Source: Sipunculus nudus
Taxonomy: Eukaryota > Annelida > Sipuncula > Golfingiida > Sipunculidae
DNA length: 64,000 bases
Reading direction: 5' to 3'
NCBI GenBank assembly: GCA_026874595.1
Contig: CM049307.1
Location: forward strand, 32,654,862-32,718,861
Shown here: positions 12,611-37,867 of the stretch, one piece after another
How the letters are laid out: every line of letters begins with the position of its first letter
Position numbering within the stretch: the stretch's first letter is position 1
Made by a program: the position numbers and the translations under genes
The notes under the pieces: model-generated
Databases searched by the model: none
What the model saw: only the letters and a program-made list of their open reading frames with translations
What the model was told of the DNA's origin: nothing

Positions 12611-13138
12611 TAGCCCAATTAATCAGACTCAATATTATTAAGCCCTGCCATTTATTGTGTCAGACCACCATACAGTGAGAGTTTCTACAATATAAGCCTT
12701 GGAACATGCAATGGATCCGTTGCATCTTCTTTGACTCCCTGTTTACTGCCAAACAACAAGACACAGGATTACACCATTTTGTCACCAATAAGTATGTGTT
12801 TCATGGTTTCAATAGCAACAAAAATCAAACTTGGTTCATCATTTTAAAACATTTACTGACCTTTTTAGGGCAGAGAAGAACAGTCAAATGGGTGCACTTA
12901 AATACCCACTGGGAGCCTTGCTGACTCAAGTGAATGACAGCCAGAATTTTGTTACATTTTTTTTCATCAGGCCCAGCTCTGAAGAGTGACGTGCTGACAT
13001 GGGGTAATAAACACCTGTTGACACAGGTTACAAGGGCATTGTGTCGTGTGTAGTCTGAGGCTTTTATTGTAGAAATTCTCACTTTATAGTTATCAGACTC
13101 AATATGGCAGGCCCTAATAATATTGAGTGATTCAGCTA
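12611..13138 (+). mobile_element. Mutator-like MITE, degraded copy
   Basis: The left end TAGCCCAATTAATCAGACTC and the right end (its diverged complement at 13100-13138) form long terminal inverted repeats. The whole body matches the intact copy at 62083-62647, including the GGATCCGTTGCATCTTC centre. No matching flanking duplication survives. Confidence 0.75.
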
Positions 13139-13920
13139 GCTGCCCAGGTGAAGTTACATAACAAGTCCTGGGTAGGCATAGGATCTAGGCAGCCTGATGT
13201 GTTAACAGTTATTCACATAATATGTTCGTCTAAAACATGGAGGAAAGCTGCTGATTTTGATCAACTGCCTTTAAATTTCAGACTTTTCCTGCTATAGGAG
13301 CCCATTAGTTATAGCTGGACTATTTTTGGTCACTCACTGCATCCCTGTGCAGGCTTGCTGTAAACAATGGGATTTATATGTGTAACAATAGGATTTAAAT
13401 GGAAAATGGAGGTTTTTTTCTTAATAGTGGCAGTGACTCAGTTTTCGGTTTGGTAAGAGATTATTGGGACATTTAACTGTATGTAGAATTTCGGATTTGC
13501 ATGTCCAATGGTTTCAAAATGTGACTTGTTAACAGATATCCGGCTGGATGGATCATGGGATGGCTACACAGCCGTCAGACCATGGCTTTAGCTCAGATGA
13601 TGGACTGAGTATAGAATCCGGTCTTCATTTCCAAGATGGGCCTAAACTGACTGGACCATCTCATATTAGGAGAGTTTATATAGTTAACATTTCTTATTCA
13701 GCAACCACTGTCTAAAACCACGCTGCTATTGGTTGAAAGAGTTTGTAGCCATAGACTGGTTTCCGTCATAAAAATGAAACTCGAATGATTTTATAATACA
13801 AAACTCATCCTGACATACGTCCAGTTTCTACGCAAAATGAGATAACAACAGTTATAATAATAATATTATTATTATTGTTATATTGTGTTATTATCAATAT
13901 TTCTGTATGTCTTTCCATGT
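13139..13920. other. Non-coding with a dispersed-repeat fragment
   Basis: Around 13603 the phrase GAGTATAGAATCCGGTC occurs. It also occurs, often inverted, near 16162-16180, 53700 and 61320, marking one end of a dispersed family. Nothing coding was seen. Confidence 0.45.
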
Positions 13921-13959
13921 ATTCTTCTGGAAAATTTATATATATCTGTGGACCCGATA

Positions 13960-14825
13960 CATACATGCGAGGATCAGAGATGGAGCTTGTGTGTGATTCT
14001 TCAATCAGATAGTGATAGGTGTATGCGTGGTTCGTCCTTCAGATGACATATATATGCGTGTCTCTGCTCTCAGATATCATATATAGGTGGGGTTCTACTC
14101 TCAGATATTATATATATATGCGTGGTTCTGCTCCGAGATATCGTATAATAGGTGTGGTTCGCCTCTCAGAAATCATATATAAGCATGGTTAATCTCCTCT
14201 TAGATATTATATTTAAATGTGCAGCTTTCTCAGATATCATATATATGTGTGGTTCTCCACCCAGATATAATATTTATGCATGGTTCTGCTCCTAGATATC
14301 GTATATATGCTTGGTTCTACTCTCAGATATCACATATATACGTGGTTCTCCTTTCAGATATCATTTATATGCGAAGTTCTCCTCTAAGCTATCATATTTT
14401 AGTGTGATTCTCCTCTAAAATATTATATATAAATGCGTAGTTTTCTCAGATATCATATATATGCATGGTTCTTCTCTCACATATCATATATAAGCGTGGT
14501 TCTCCTCTTAGATATCATATATAAGCGTGGTTCACCCTTTAGATATCATATATAAGCGTGGTTCTCCTCTTAGATATCATATATAAGCGTGGTTCTCCTC
14601 TTAGATATCATATATATGCTTGGTTCTCCTATTAGATATCATATATATATGCTTGGTTCACCTCTCAGATATCATATATAAGCATGGTTCTCCTCTTAGA
14701 TATTATATATAAATTTGTAGTTTTCTCAGCCATCATATATGTGTGTGGTTCTCCTTCCAGATAAAATATTTATGCATTGTTCTGCTCCTAGATATCATAT
14801 ATATGCGTTGTTCCCCTCTCGCTTT
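13960..14825 (+). repeat. ~31-bp minisatellite array, plus-oriented block
   Basis: About 25 units of the form AGATATCATATATAAGCGTG followed by GTTCTCCTCTT, with a period near 31 bp and internal TA-rich length variation. The same unit appears in opposite orientation at 15450-15715. Confidence 0.85.
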
Positions 14826-14831
14826 ATGAAA

Positions 14832-15447
14832 TGGAGAGTTCAACCCAGGAGGATTAATGACAAAACCTAATTCAAAGTCCCAATTTCAAGAACAGTGCTG
14901 GAGTGGGGTGGGGTTGGGTGGTGGCGGGAGTTTCAGGCCTCAAATTTTGTCTGATACGATGAAAAAATGGTTGCGGTGGTTGAAAATGGGATACGGACCC
15001 ACTGCATGGGGTCCCGCTGGGTCCGCTTCTGCTACTTACAATGTGTGCATATTTCTGTTTCCTTCTTCAGGAGCAGTTTCCTTCAACGTACATTTAATTA
15101 ATCTTTCATGTGTTCTTCTCATCAACCTATTCTTTAAACGTCCAACGATAGAAACCAGTCAAAAATCAACAAAACACTGTATCCCTCCGCGTCTCATTCC
15201 GGTTCGCAATGTAAACCATGACTGACCAGGTCTTCAAGGTAAACATATACTGGGGTATGATTTTTGCCACGGGCACAGTGCCACAAAATAACAGTAAAAA
15301 ATATTTGTACATATCGTATTCCGAGAGTATCCCACTATAATCTATATATTCTTTTAACTTTTATAATAATAAAGAGCCAACATTCAATATCTCAGTAAAT
15401 GCATCTCCCAAACCCCGTTAAGCCCGGTATACCGGGTTTATCAGCTA
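14832..15447 (+). mobile_element. Putative nonautonomous Helitron between the two minisatellite blocks
   Basis: The right end shows a perfect CCCGGTATACCGGG hairpin (15423-15436), seven bases, then CTAG (15444-15447) followed by T. This is the classical Helitron 3' terminus (hairpin, then CTRR, insertion before T). I could not locate a convincing TC 5' end, so the left limit is only the end of the array. The 122-residue open frame at 14857-15225 has no family resemblance. Confidence 0.5.
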
Positions 15448-15449
15448 GT

Positions 15450-15715
15450 ATATGATATCTAAGAGGAGAACCATGCATTTATATAATATCTGAAAGGAGA
15501 ACTACAAATTTTTATCATAGGAGAACTACACATATATATGATCTGAGAGGAGAACCACACATATATATATGATATCTAAGAGTAGAACAACTTATATATA
15601 TGATATCTAAGAGGAGAACCATGCATAGATATAATATCTGAAAGGAGAACTACACATTTTTATCATATCTGAAAGGAGAACCACTCTTCTAATTTATATA
15701 TGATATCTGAGAGGT
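15450..15715 (-). repeat. Minisatellite block, inverted relative to 13960-14825
   Basis: Units such as TGATATCTAAGAGGAGAACC are the reverse complement of the plus-oriented array. Together the two blocks could fold into a long imperfect stem. Confidence 0.8.
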
Positions 15716-16195
15716 TAATTTATAGGCCACCTACAATATTTCTTTTTCAAAATTCTAAATTTACCACTTAAATATCTTTTTATGTATTTATTTATTATGT
15801 TTTCATTATAAATATGATAATTATTATTATTATTATTATTATTCATGCCAGGATGGTTTAACTTTCATAGAACTACTCCGGTGACAATAGTGTATGACAG
15901 GTACCAGTCTTCGACTTGGAACTCCCCACTACGTCATTGGGATCTCCCTTTTCAGCCAATAGCGGCGTGGTTCTAACCTGTGGTTGCTGAGTGTAAAATG
16001 TACTCCACTTATACCTCCATATTAGAATAGAAGTAATCAACATAATTAAGCCATGACATGCCTGATGATATGACATCGACATTCCTCTTACTTCTCCATT
16101 ACATGAATCCTAAACATCATTAAGTAGGTCTGTACACACCCATAACCTCGTTCATGTAGACCGGATTCTATACTCACTCCCAGATGACTTATAGT

Positions 16196-16216
16196 AGGGG
16201 GGGGGGGGGGGGGGGA
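16196..16216. repeat. Poly-G tract
   Basis: Nearly uninterrupted G run of about 20 bases. Confidence 0.95.
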
Positions 16217-16309
16217 GGGCTGTTTTATATATTCATAATTTGGCTCACAGCTAGCCCTTGTTACCGAGAATTAAAATATTCATTACACAGATTTAACAGC
16301 TCTTAAATA

Positions 16310-18112
16310 TTGATTTACAAATACAAATAAAAATGTTTATTGTCACAACATGCCCTCTGGGGGCAAGGACTACATTATACATGGTGTGATGGAAAAATAT
16401 TTCTACATGTAAACAAATACATACATGTAATACTAGGTGCAAACTAATTGTGCTATAATTAAACTATGTGAAAGATCTATCAGAGATGTAACATTAATCC
16501 TTAGTGAAAAACATATATATATATACATATGTATGCACATACATATATGTGCATACACACATGTATATTAGTGGACGGAATTTAAAAGTAAAGAACTGAC
16601 CTCTACATTTCAACTCTTTTGTTTAGAATATAACATATTTACATTTTAAATTTTGTGACAGTAATTCTGTATTGGCTAAATTTCATATTGTTTCTATTTA
16701 CTAATAATTTTAATTTTGTGTATATTTATTCCCATGTTTTCTCTATTTTAGTGCATAGTATACAAATCATAATACCAGTATTACTTTCATCAATATTGGC
16801 TCTCATTTTATCTATAAACTCATTTCTGTTACATATACTGATTTCAAATCTTTCCCTTATGTCTTAATAATAATTACATTTAAACAAATGGTATTCATCT
16901 TCTACTATGTCTTCATTACAGTTTGTACAAATTCTTTGTTCTGGTGGAATTTTTGGTCTGATATATCTTCCCATTTCAATATTTAGTTCATGTGCACTAA
17001 TTCTTAATTGTATATATTTACTTCTCTGTTCTCTATTAGTGAATATTTCTAAATATCCCTCAAATTTAAATTCTGTTTTAAATTCCCTGTAAGTTCTCAG
17101 TTTATTTCCGCCTCCATTTCCTTTGTCCTGCCACATATTATTTTTCCACACTGAAATGTATTCGGCTTGTAATTTTTCTCTCAGCAGATCTGCATTAAAA
17201 TATTCTGGATGTATGAAAAGCTATTCATATTATATTTATCTAACACAATTTTTATTCCCTTAATCCAGCACTTTTTGTTCTCGTTCATCATTTCTAGTTC
17301 ACATTTATAAGTCTGACCTAAGAGAGAGTTAGGGTTTATTTTTTATAATCTTTGCCAAAATTTTGTACATTGAATAATACATTCTATATGTATTGGGAAC
17401 ATTCCCAGTTCTCCTCTTACAGCTATGTACCCCTAAGAGATTTCTTGCATATTTCAAGCACGTCTTCTCTCCTGGTAATTTTGTTCTGGCATTATCACTA
17501 AATATCTCTTCTAAGGATTTTCTATTCAAACTTTTTAAATTTTCAGGTAGACAGCAAATCTCTGCGCCATATTTAAGGATAGGTTTAATAAGTTGTTCAA
17601 ATAATTTCATTCCTAATTTTACTGGAATGTTTGCTCCTTTACTTACTTTTTAAAATTTGTAAAAGGCTTTCATAACCTTTTCGTTTATTGTATCCCTGGC
17701 ACATGTCATGGACCCTGAATTATTAAATTCTATTCCAAGGTAAGTATATGTATTTGTAGTTTCTAATGTTTGTGAACCCAATTTCCATGTTTTTTAAGGT
17801 TATTTTGCCTTTTTCTAAATAGCATAACTTTAGTTTTTTTCAGCATTTATTTGAAGTTTCCATTTCTTGCAGTATGTATCTAAATCTGTTAAAGCAGATT
17901 CTAATCCCTTATGACTCTTTGATAATATAACAAGGTCATCTGCATACAACAGACCTTTAACAGGTGTATCTTTTATAAATGGAAAATCACCAGCATCATC
18001 AAAAGTATCAATAATATCGTGCACTTAAACTTAAAGATTAAATAATAGTCACGGTGGGCTAAGGATATCTCCCTGTCTTACGCCCATATTTGAGTTAAAT
18101 GTTTTTGTGATT
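16310..18112 (-). pseudogene. 5'-truncated non-LTR retrotransposon (LINE) reverse transcriptase remnant
   Basis: On the minus strand the reading begins near 18100 with GVRQGDILSP, a conserved reverse-transcriptase motif. A frame break follows, then the YADDLVILS catalytic motif in the 64-residue frame 18024-17830. A 93-residue piece follows (17610-17329; LIKPILKYGAE, LGVHSCKRR). The last 95-residue piece (17151-16864) carries the C-terminal CTNC...DEYHLFKC cluster common in LINE ORF2 proteins. Stops and frameshifts separate the pieces, so it is dead. The 3' UTR runs to about 16310 with an AATAAA near 16337. The upstream RT, endonuclease and ORF1 are missing. Confidence 0.85.
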
Positions 18113-18130
18113 TATTTAAAACGATTACTT

Positions 18131-18216
18131 ACAAACAACCTCGAGTGTCACACCAGATGCACACAAATGCCCACAAACAACCTCGAGTGTCACTTCAGAA
18201 ACACACAAATACCCAA
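18131..18216. repeat. Short tandem duplication upstream of FIH
   Basis: The phrase ACAAACAACCTCGAGTGTCAC plus a following AGA-CACACAAAT segment is present twice in succession (around 18132 and 18174), just upstream of the probable FIH promoter. Confidence 0.75.
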
Positions 18217-18510
18217 TGATTCTAAACGAGTCTGATTCTGACAGGTGGCCGGAAGTGTACATTATTTCCATGGGTCACTGCGAAGAAAGTACAAACTTTG
18301 GCATCGGAGACGGATACATTATTGTGCGTGAATATCTCGTGCATTGACAGTTACTTGAATAAAAAAAAATATACTACAATGTACCAAATTAAATAACACA
18401 AACTTTTCTTTTATGTTTTTATAACATTTAAGCATGCGTGCTTTAAATTTTTATACGAAACTGAAAAAAAATTAAGCGCCCACGTTAATGTTTTCAAAAA
18501 CATTCAACAG

Positions 18511-18537
18511 ATGGCAGCAGCGTGGAAGGAACTTTGA
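18511..18537 (+). other. Upstream ORF (8 codons) in the FIH leader
   Basis: An ATG at 18511 opens M-A-A-A-W-K-E-L and stops with TGA at 18535-18537, two bases before the FIH start ATG at 18540. If the transcript starts upstream of 18511, scanning ribosomes meet this ATG first, and FIH would then depend on leaky scanning or reinitiation. Confidence 0.6.
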
Positions 18538-18539
18538 GG

Positions 18540-29861
<11,322 letters not shown>

Positions 29862-32800
29862 TGATCAGATTTGCATAAGAATAAATGGGGGAAAAAAATA
29901 AACATCAAACACTGGTTCTTCTCATTGTTGGGGGGGGGGGGTAGGAACAGCCATATTGCGCAAGAGAGACTATATATTCTGGTCAAATTATAATGAGGCA
30001 AAAACAAGTTTATTCTAATGCTAACAAAGTAAAAAATGTCTGGAGGACCAGACCTGGAAAAGTAACACAGAACTATAAGCAGCTTATATTACGCATACTT
30101 TTTATATAATGGTATTGCATACAAAAGTGCAATAAGGAGAGTTTAGCTTGTATTATTGCTTTAACAATGGTGCCATGTTCTTATAAAGTCAGCAGCAAGT
30201 GTTTCTCATTGTTCATTATGTATATAGCTCATCACTTTTCATCTGATTTAAAATGGATTTTTTTTGCTGTTGTGAGAATTGTTTTTGCTATATTAATGTT
30301 TCTGCTTCATTTTACAATTTTTTTAATGAATAATGCTGTGTTAAAAACTGCTTAAGGGGCTCCTCATGCAAAAATTTTATGAGCTCTTCAGTGTGGCTGT
30401 TGTATGATATATATTGTGAGTAATTTATTTGGACAAAGTAATTGGTGATTTTTGTAATAATTTTTGGTTAATTTTCTTTTGTAATTTTAACATCAGTATA
30501 AACTTGGTACAGTATGGCTATTTTACTTGGATATCCACTACTTCTGCAGCTGAATGAAAATTTTGACACCACTTGTATTAATTTTCCCATTTTCTAGTTA
30601 CTAGGAATTGGAGTACAGTACTTAACAAGTGAGTTGTAAGACAGTGTTAGCCTTTCAGTGAAGCATTTTTGCATTTTATAATCAATCTGCAATAATAAAC
30701 CTCCATCCTGAATAATATAAGCTAAAACTGGGAGCTGAGTCCTGACCCTTGAGTCACTTATTTAATTTCTGTTTTCTAGGAGTCTACCAGCAAACATGAT
30801 ACAGACATTTCTGTTGCACACGGATTCAAAATTATCAGAATCTGCAGTGTGTCTGACCTGTACCAGTCAGATGATGTAAACATGACCTGTGCATTTGTTA
30901 AACATTTTATCATATACCAACATTAAATAACCATAATGAACAGTATAATATTCAAGAGCAATTTGTGTACTTAATAAGTGTTCACTTGCAGGAGTAGCTT
31001 TTATTATTATGTATTATTATATAGTTCGGAGTGCTTGCAGAATCTGATAGTAGTATTTTAACCTAGTCAATATTTACAGCTAAAATGTGCCTTCTTTAGG
31101 GGGAAGTTTCCCTCATCGCATGTTCCATGTCATGCAAAAAACATGTGAAAGTTGACTATTCTGTGTTATGTATAATGAATAAATTGTTTTATTACTTTTG
31201 AGTTTGTAATTGCTTCACATGTTTTACACTTTAATGAAGAGCAAGGCCCTGAATCAACAAGACAGGTGCTGATATCATCCCCCCCCCCCCACACACACAC
31301 ACTTGCAGGAGATCAGAGCATGTAGTCCAAAGGTGCCATCAGAAAGGAGTACTTCAAAGTGTGTTCACCTTCATGTATAGCAGAACAGATCTGCCTATAA
31401 TGACCTCTTAGTTTCCATTCATTTTACAAAATGACCACTGGTAGTTCTTGTTCCATTTACAGCAATAACACCTCTCTGCAAAGTAAAAATCTCTAACAGT
31501 TCTGTACAAAGACTGGTATTAATTTTATCCATATCCATTGTTTACATGGCAAATAAAACAATTTGTGAATTACTGAAATTCTTAGAGAAAACAAAGTAAC
31601 AAATGGTATACTGACATCATGGAGGTGTATAAACATGTAATCATATAGACTATTAAGCATCATCAGTAATGTAATGCAGTCAAGGGGGACAGCGTTGGGT
31701 TCATCCCCCTACAAACAGCCCATGGTCATGGAGCACACAACAACTGAATTGCTCTTATACATATATACTTCTTAAGTATAGTCACTGCATGCTGTAAAAT
31801 CTGCTTATAGTAATTTCAAGTTTTTTTTTCAAAGCATTGGTAATCAGACTCCAATTTACCTGGAGAATCTGTTCAAAATAAAAGTCCCATGGGCTACTCT
31901 CTAATAGGCAAACTGCAAACAGACAAAAATGTAGAAATGCTCATTCTATATTCCTCTTCTGAAGAGAACAGAAAAGCTGTCCTCTGTTTCCTTATCCTTT
32001 TCTTTTGCTATTTAAATTAGTTCAACTGATGCATATTCTTAGTTTGTTGGTTTTAGTGGCTGTTTTTGCACAGGATTGTATGGCATGTCCAAAATAAGTT
32101 TTCAGCTCCTAGTATTATTATCTATTTAATATGAGGGAGACCCAGGTCTCCTCAAAATATAGCTCTTGAACACCATCTTTTCCTCACATTAAGTTTAGGA
32201 AATCATGAGCAGGAAAAATGTCCAGCAGTATTAAATGACTAAATTGTAATTAAGCTGTAACTGTAATACAGAAATAGAATATCTGTTCACAACCTGCCTC
32301 ACACAGGGACAGGAAAATGCAAACTTTATTCAAAATCTACGATGTGAAGGACATCAGTTGTATTTCACTATTCTCATGTCACTGGGACTAGCCTGCAGGG
32401 TTTGGATTCTTCTAGAATATCAGGCTTTCTGCATTACTTGTTAAAAAATATCAGGCTTTGTGCAGTTCATTGTCTCAATGGGTAAATTTAAATGACAGAC
32501 CAAGTTCTGCTAGTCAACAAAATATACTGACTAAACTTTTCAAGTAAAGATCTGCAATGCAGCTTAGTTCATTTGCCTGCTACTTCACACACAACTCTTT
32601 CTGTCCAGCTCTAATAGATGCAAGTTTGGGTGTCCAGCTCTGTTACATGCAGTTTTAGTTGTCGAGCTCTATATCATGGATCTTTAGTTGTCCAGCTCTA
32701 CAATATGTAGTTTTTGTTGTCCAGCTCTGCTGGCTCTAGCCTTGGTTTTCCATATCCAGTCCCAAATTTTCACAAAAATGCACTTAGCCTTTGGACAGAC

Positions 32801-32915
32801 CCATGTATGGTTGGCAGTTCCGATGACTTCAGGGTTCATATTTGGTGACTGCTTAGTATCCAGCTTTTAATGAAGGGTTATTAAAACTGAATGACCAGGA
32901 AATTTAGAAAATAAA
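29862..32915. other. HIF1AN/DRG2: Convergent intergenic region with FIH and DRG2 3' UTRs
   Basis: No coding exon is present. On the plus strand AATAAA occurs soon after the FIH stop (29880-29885) and again near 30694. On the minus strand AATAAA candidates for DRG2 lie near 32321. A C-run plus (CA)n is at 31279-31302. The two transcripts may approach or overlap tail-to-tail. Confidence 0.5.
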
Positions 32916-35900
32916 TCACTTTTTAACCACCTGAATCACATCTTCATGGGCCATTACATGTTGTAATCCAACTCGCTGAGGACTGTATTTAACGCTAGTG
33001 CCCTGAAATATAAAATAAAAATATGGACACATGCTTCATGAAAAATATAAAATTAAATATGATAACATCAACTGAAGGTTCAACAATATTCCAGTAACAT
33101 GAAATACATATTACCTAAAACATTATGTATATATTATACTCAAATGGATAAAACTTCTCTTTATACATAGAGAGTGAATGAAAAGCATATTTTCAGTTAT
33201 TCTCTCTTTTACATTGACTTTTTTGTGATAGTTAAAGATCTATATATGAATTTGTATCTGCAGTATTCGGTAGTTACAACATAGGATAAACAGTTGACTT
33301 AATCTTCAGTGTAACTTAGCTCTTGCCCACAGGAATACAGATAAGGACAAAGAATTCCTTTGAATATAAAGTTATATATTTTTACTTATTTACTGCAACT
33401 ACTGCAACTAAATTCAGCAGCATGAGGACACAGAGGTGATGGATGTATCATGACTGGAGGTTGATGTGGTGGGTGTATTAGGACTGTGGAGGTTGAACTG
33501 ACTGGAGGTATCCGAGAAGTGATTGGAATTCCAAGTTAATATTTCAAACAGCTAAGAAATGACTCAACCAGATTTTTTTAAATTTTTGGTGCCTATACAA
33601 GAAAAGAACAGAGAGAAAAATTTATGCCGAACTTTTGTGTCATGGTATTTAGAGCTGGTTCAGATAGGGCCCAATGAATAATATGGAATCATTTCACTTT
33701 GGATATTAAATCCTTTACAATAAAGTCACAGAATGTGTGCCACATTTAACCATGCTTAAGCACATACACAAGCTCAATTTATATTCATTATCAGTGCTGT
33801 GATCAGGTTATTCTGAAAGTTGAAGATTCATCAACAGAACACCCCTCTGCAAAACCTACTTTTCTTACCGAGTTACATGCAGCCAAATTAAGCACATGTA
33901 AACCACTTTATATATGTAGACTATAAGAAATTTTTATCAGCTGAAGTGAATATAATGGCTTACCCAAACTAAGGCATATTTGAATTGAGCCACAAGTTGT
34001 CTATGGATGGCATGGCACTGAAACAAGATAAAGACAGTCACTGAGAAGAAATAAATAGAACTAGAATACGGGTAGTCGACAAGCGACTATGTGTATCCGC
34101 CAAAATTAGAGTAGGACGGGTGAAGTGAGGCATGGATTGAGAGGCAAGGGGAAATAGAGTTACATGTGTTACATATTTGATTGGAACTGTGCCACATAAA
34201 TATGATTGTAGGTGGCGCCACCTGTTATTTGAACAAGAAACTATCAAAGATGTATTCACATGCAAAATTTCAGGTGGAAAAGTCAAACCACTGCAGAGAT
34301 ATGAGTGACTTTATCCCACAGCAGACAAACAGATGGACGCTGTGCAAAAATGGCTGCAGGTGGCGCCACCATTTTTGTGTATATTGTAAAGCTATCCAAG
34401 GGCTACATTTGTGTACATTTTTTTCCTGATTGGTCAAAGGAGTCTGGAGATATAAGCATTAATGTCTGCAGCGTGAACGTGAATGAAGCTGGCGCCACCT
34501 TTCATAAAATTAAGAAAGCTATCCAGGATGTATATGCATGCCGAATTACAGGTAATTTGGTCAAACCACTGCAGAGATATGAGTGATTTTAACCCAAGGC
34601 AGACAAACAGATTGACACTGTGCAAAAATGGCCGCAGGTGGCGCCACCATTTTTATGTATGTTATAAAGCTATTCAAGGGCTACATTTGTGTAAAATTTT
34701 TTTCCTGATTGGTCGAACGAGTCCGGAGATATAAGCATGGATGTCTACAGCATGAATATGAATGTAGGTGGCGCCACCTTCATAAAAACAAGTAAGCTAT
34801 GCGGGATGTATAAGCATGCCGAATTTCAGGTAATTTAGTCAAACCACTGCAGAGATATGAGTGATTTTAACCCAAGGCAGACAAACTAGATGGAATCTGT
34901 GCAAAAATGGCTGCAGGTGGCGCCACCATTTTTGTGTACGTTATAAAGCTATCCAAGAGCTACATTTGTGTAAAATTTTTTCCTGATAGGTCAAACGGTT
35001 CCCGAGATATGAGCTTGGATGTCTGCAGCTTTACATGAATGTAGGTGGCGCCACCTGTCATAAAATCAAGAAAGCTATCTAGGATGTATACGCATGCCGA
35101 ATTTTTGGTGAATTAGTCAAACCACTGCAGAGATATGAGTGATTTTAACCCAAGGCAGATGAACAGATGGACACTGTGCAAACATGGTTGCAGGTGGGGC
35201 CACCTTTTTTTGTGTATGTTATAAAGCTATCCAAGGGCTACATTTGTACAAAATTTTTTTCCTGATCGGTTAAACGGTTCCCGAGATATGTGGGTTTATG
35301 TGTGGAAACAGACACACAAATGGACGCTGGGCAGAAAGGAAAGGTCAGAGGTCAAGGCCACTTGGTTAGGCACCAGTTCACATGTGACCCGATAATTTGT
35401 GTAAGTTTCGGAAAAATCAGTCCAGTAGTCTCAGAGGAGTTCTCCAGAAACGAACGCCCCTGCGATGGCGGCAGAACCCAGTCAAAAACAGTATCCGCAA
35501 AACTTCGTTTTGGCGGATACAATTAAAAAAATATAAGTAACACTGATAGTAATATATAACAAGGCTATTTTTTATCATCTAAACAAGTAAACCATTAAGT
35601 GCTCATGTAAACATCATATCAAGAATATTTACATCACATGCTCACTTCAGGTAACAATATTTAAAATAGTGTGCAGGTATTTCTGAAATTCCTCAAATTA
35701 TTGCTAAGCTCTGCAATTTGGGTGCTGATTTGAGAAATAAATCACAGGATAAATTCACAATAAGAAATCTAGAACTTCTTGGATTATCCTCCGAAGAGGT
35801 AAAGCTTGTGTTGACATGTTCAAATACCCTAAATGAATCTAAAACTTTTGATAAATTCACAAACATTTTTCATGGATTTTTCATATTCTAATGAAAGGTA

Positions 35901-37786
35901 TAAGGATCCTTATGCACATCTAATTCCACATCCAAAAGATGTGAAAACTTTGAAAAGATATTGGTACAAGTTGCTTTTCAATACATTTTACATCTGAATC
36001 CAATGTACACTAACATGCATAAGCATTAATCTGAACAGACTTCTAGAGGTGTCGATGAAGCCTGTGCTTCCTTCTCAGAAGATGACAAACTGATATCACT
36101 TCCAGGTGAGATCTGTTCCAACATCAAAATTTCACCATTATAGAGCCATTTCTAATTGTATGGCAATATGAGATAATTGTTGAAACTTGTCAAACTCTCA
36201 TACAATCAGATTGAGGACTTTTTTATTCTTTTAATTTAATGATGCTTTAATGGTTGGAATTTCACCAATAACACTTTATGGAATTTAATTGGGATTATGG
36301 AGCATTCCAGTCCTTTACTCACCACATGTTCCACTGTGCTCCCTCTCCTCACAATCAAGCCTTCTTCCAAGTTTGGCCTTTCTTTAAAAGAAATCATAAG
36401 TGTTTTAATGGCATGTTACAAGGTCTAGATGTCAAGTATACTTTGTCATATCTGGTATGGACACAATCCATTTCACTGCAATGAAAAGAAATATAAAACT
36501 TTGGAATACAAGGAACATTTAAGTTTAGAAACATTACTGAAAATAATCTATGACTGTGTGGGTTGTGTATTTAAGATTAAACATGAAGCTATATTGCATA
36601 TGAGTGCAGTAACTAAAATTCCTGGCAGGCAACACTGAAGGATTCAGTGTATATTCTCAGTTAGAGTCAAACATAACAATATAAGTATATCCTTAATTAT
36701 ATTTCTAATGGAAATCTGATAGCTTAAAATAAAGAAACCTGATGGATAAAAGTGCTGCAGGGCAAATGTAACTGTAGTTGGCTTTATATTTGCATGACGA
36801 GTAAAATTTACTCCATCTTCTCTTTTTCAGTGTTTCACAAGGGTTCCATTTTGAGATGTTACCATAAGTTAACCTACACACAATGTATCCATTATTATAT
36901 TAATTACTAATATTCAATATATGGACCAACTTGATTTGATAAAGATGTACAGGAACATTAATCAAATTCTTGTTAATTACTGGCAGATAATACAAAGTAT
37001 CTGAAAATTCTCACAATGTCAAGCTTTTATTCTCTCAATATCAAGCTTTAATAAGCATAAAATGTCATTTATATCATTGTATAAAATATTTATTAGGCCA
37101 AAATAAGGTATGATTTTCAGGCACTTTTTTTAAATCAGTGCGGGTGGGTGATTTATTTTTACATTTTTGTATGTTTCAATTAAAATATCATATGACCAGG
37201 GAAAAGCATGAAAATAACATAATTTTTTTAAGCAGGTAAAAGCACTACATAATAAAGGAAATCTTATCATAACTGTATTATTTTATCATCTTGAAAAATG
37301 AAAATCAAAATAAAAATTTTTGATGCAAGGGGGTTAAAAGTGAAGCGGGCAGTGCCTGAGAACCTTACATTTATTTTTTTTGGCCTTATCCTTTAATTTT
37401 TGTGGATACAGGTATGGTCTATGTACATGAGATGGCCATGAGGCTGTAGTATATATGCATTCATGTTTACCTGAGTAGATAGGTGTCTTATTTGCGAAGA
37501 ATTCATTTCCACAATAATGTCATTTCTTGAATATCACTAAAAGCACACCACAGTATTCAGCTTACCTCCTCGTTTCTTGGTGTAGACCCTGATAAGTGCA
37601 AGATGTTCCCAGATCTGCTCAATCAAATAGTCCAGATTCAGCTTCATGTTACAACTGTCGGAATGAAAAAAAGAACAAACCTTTTTTTATATGAACTATC
37701 TACTTATTATACTAAACCTTACCTGCAAATATTAATATATCATTAACTGCTTTCCCTGGCTGTCTGTTGTCACAGACTTTATATGG

Positions 37787-37867
<81 letters not shown>

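Noticed and set aside
14857..15225. 122-residue plus-strand frame
   Set aside because: Lies inside the putative nonautonomous Helitron and matches nothing recognisable.
16655..17653. Plus-strand open frames of 61-86 residues
   Set aside because: They are antisense to the LINE reverse-transcriptase remnant, which has the recognisable motifs.
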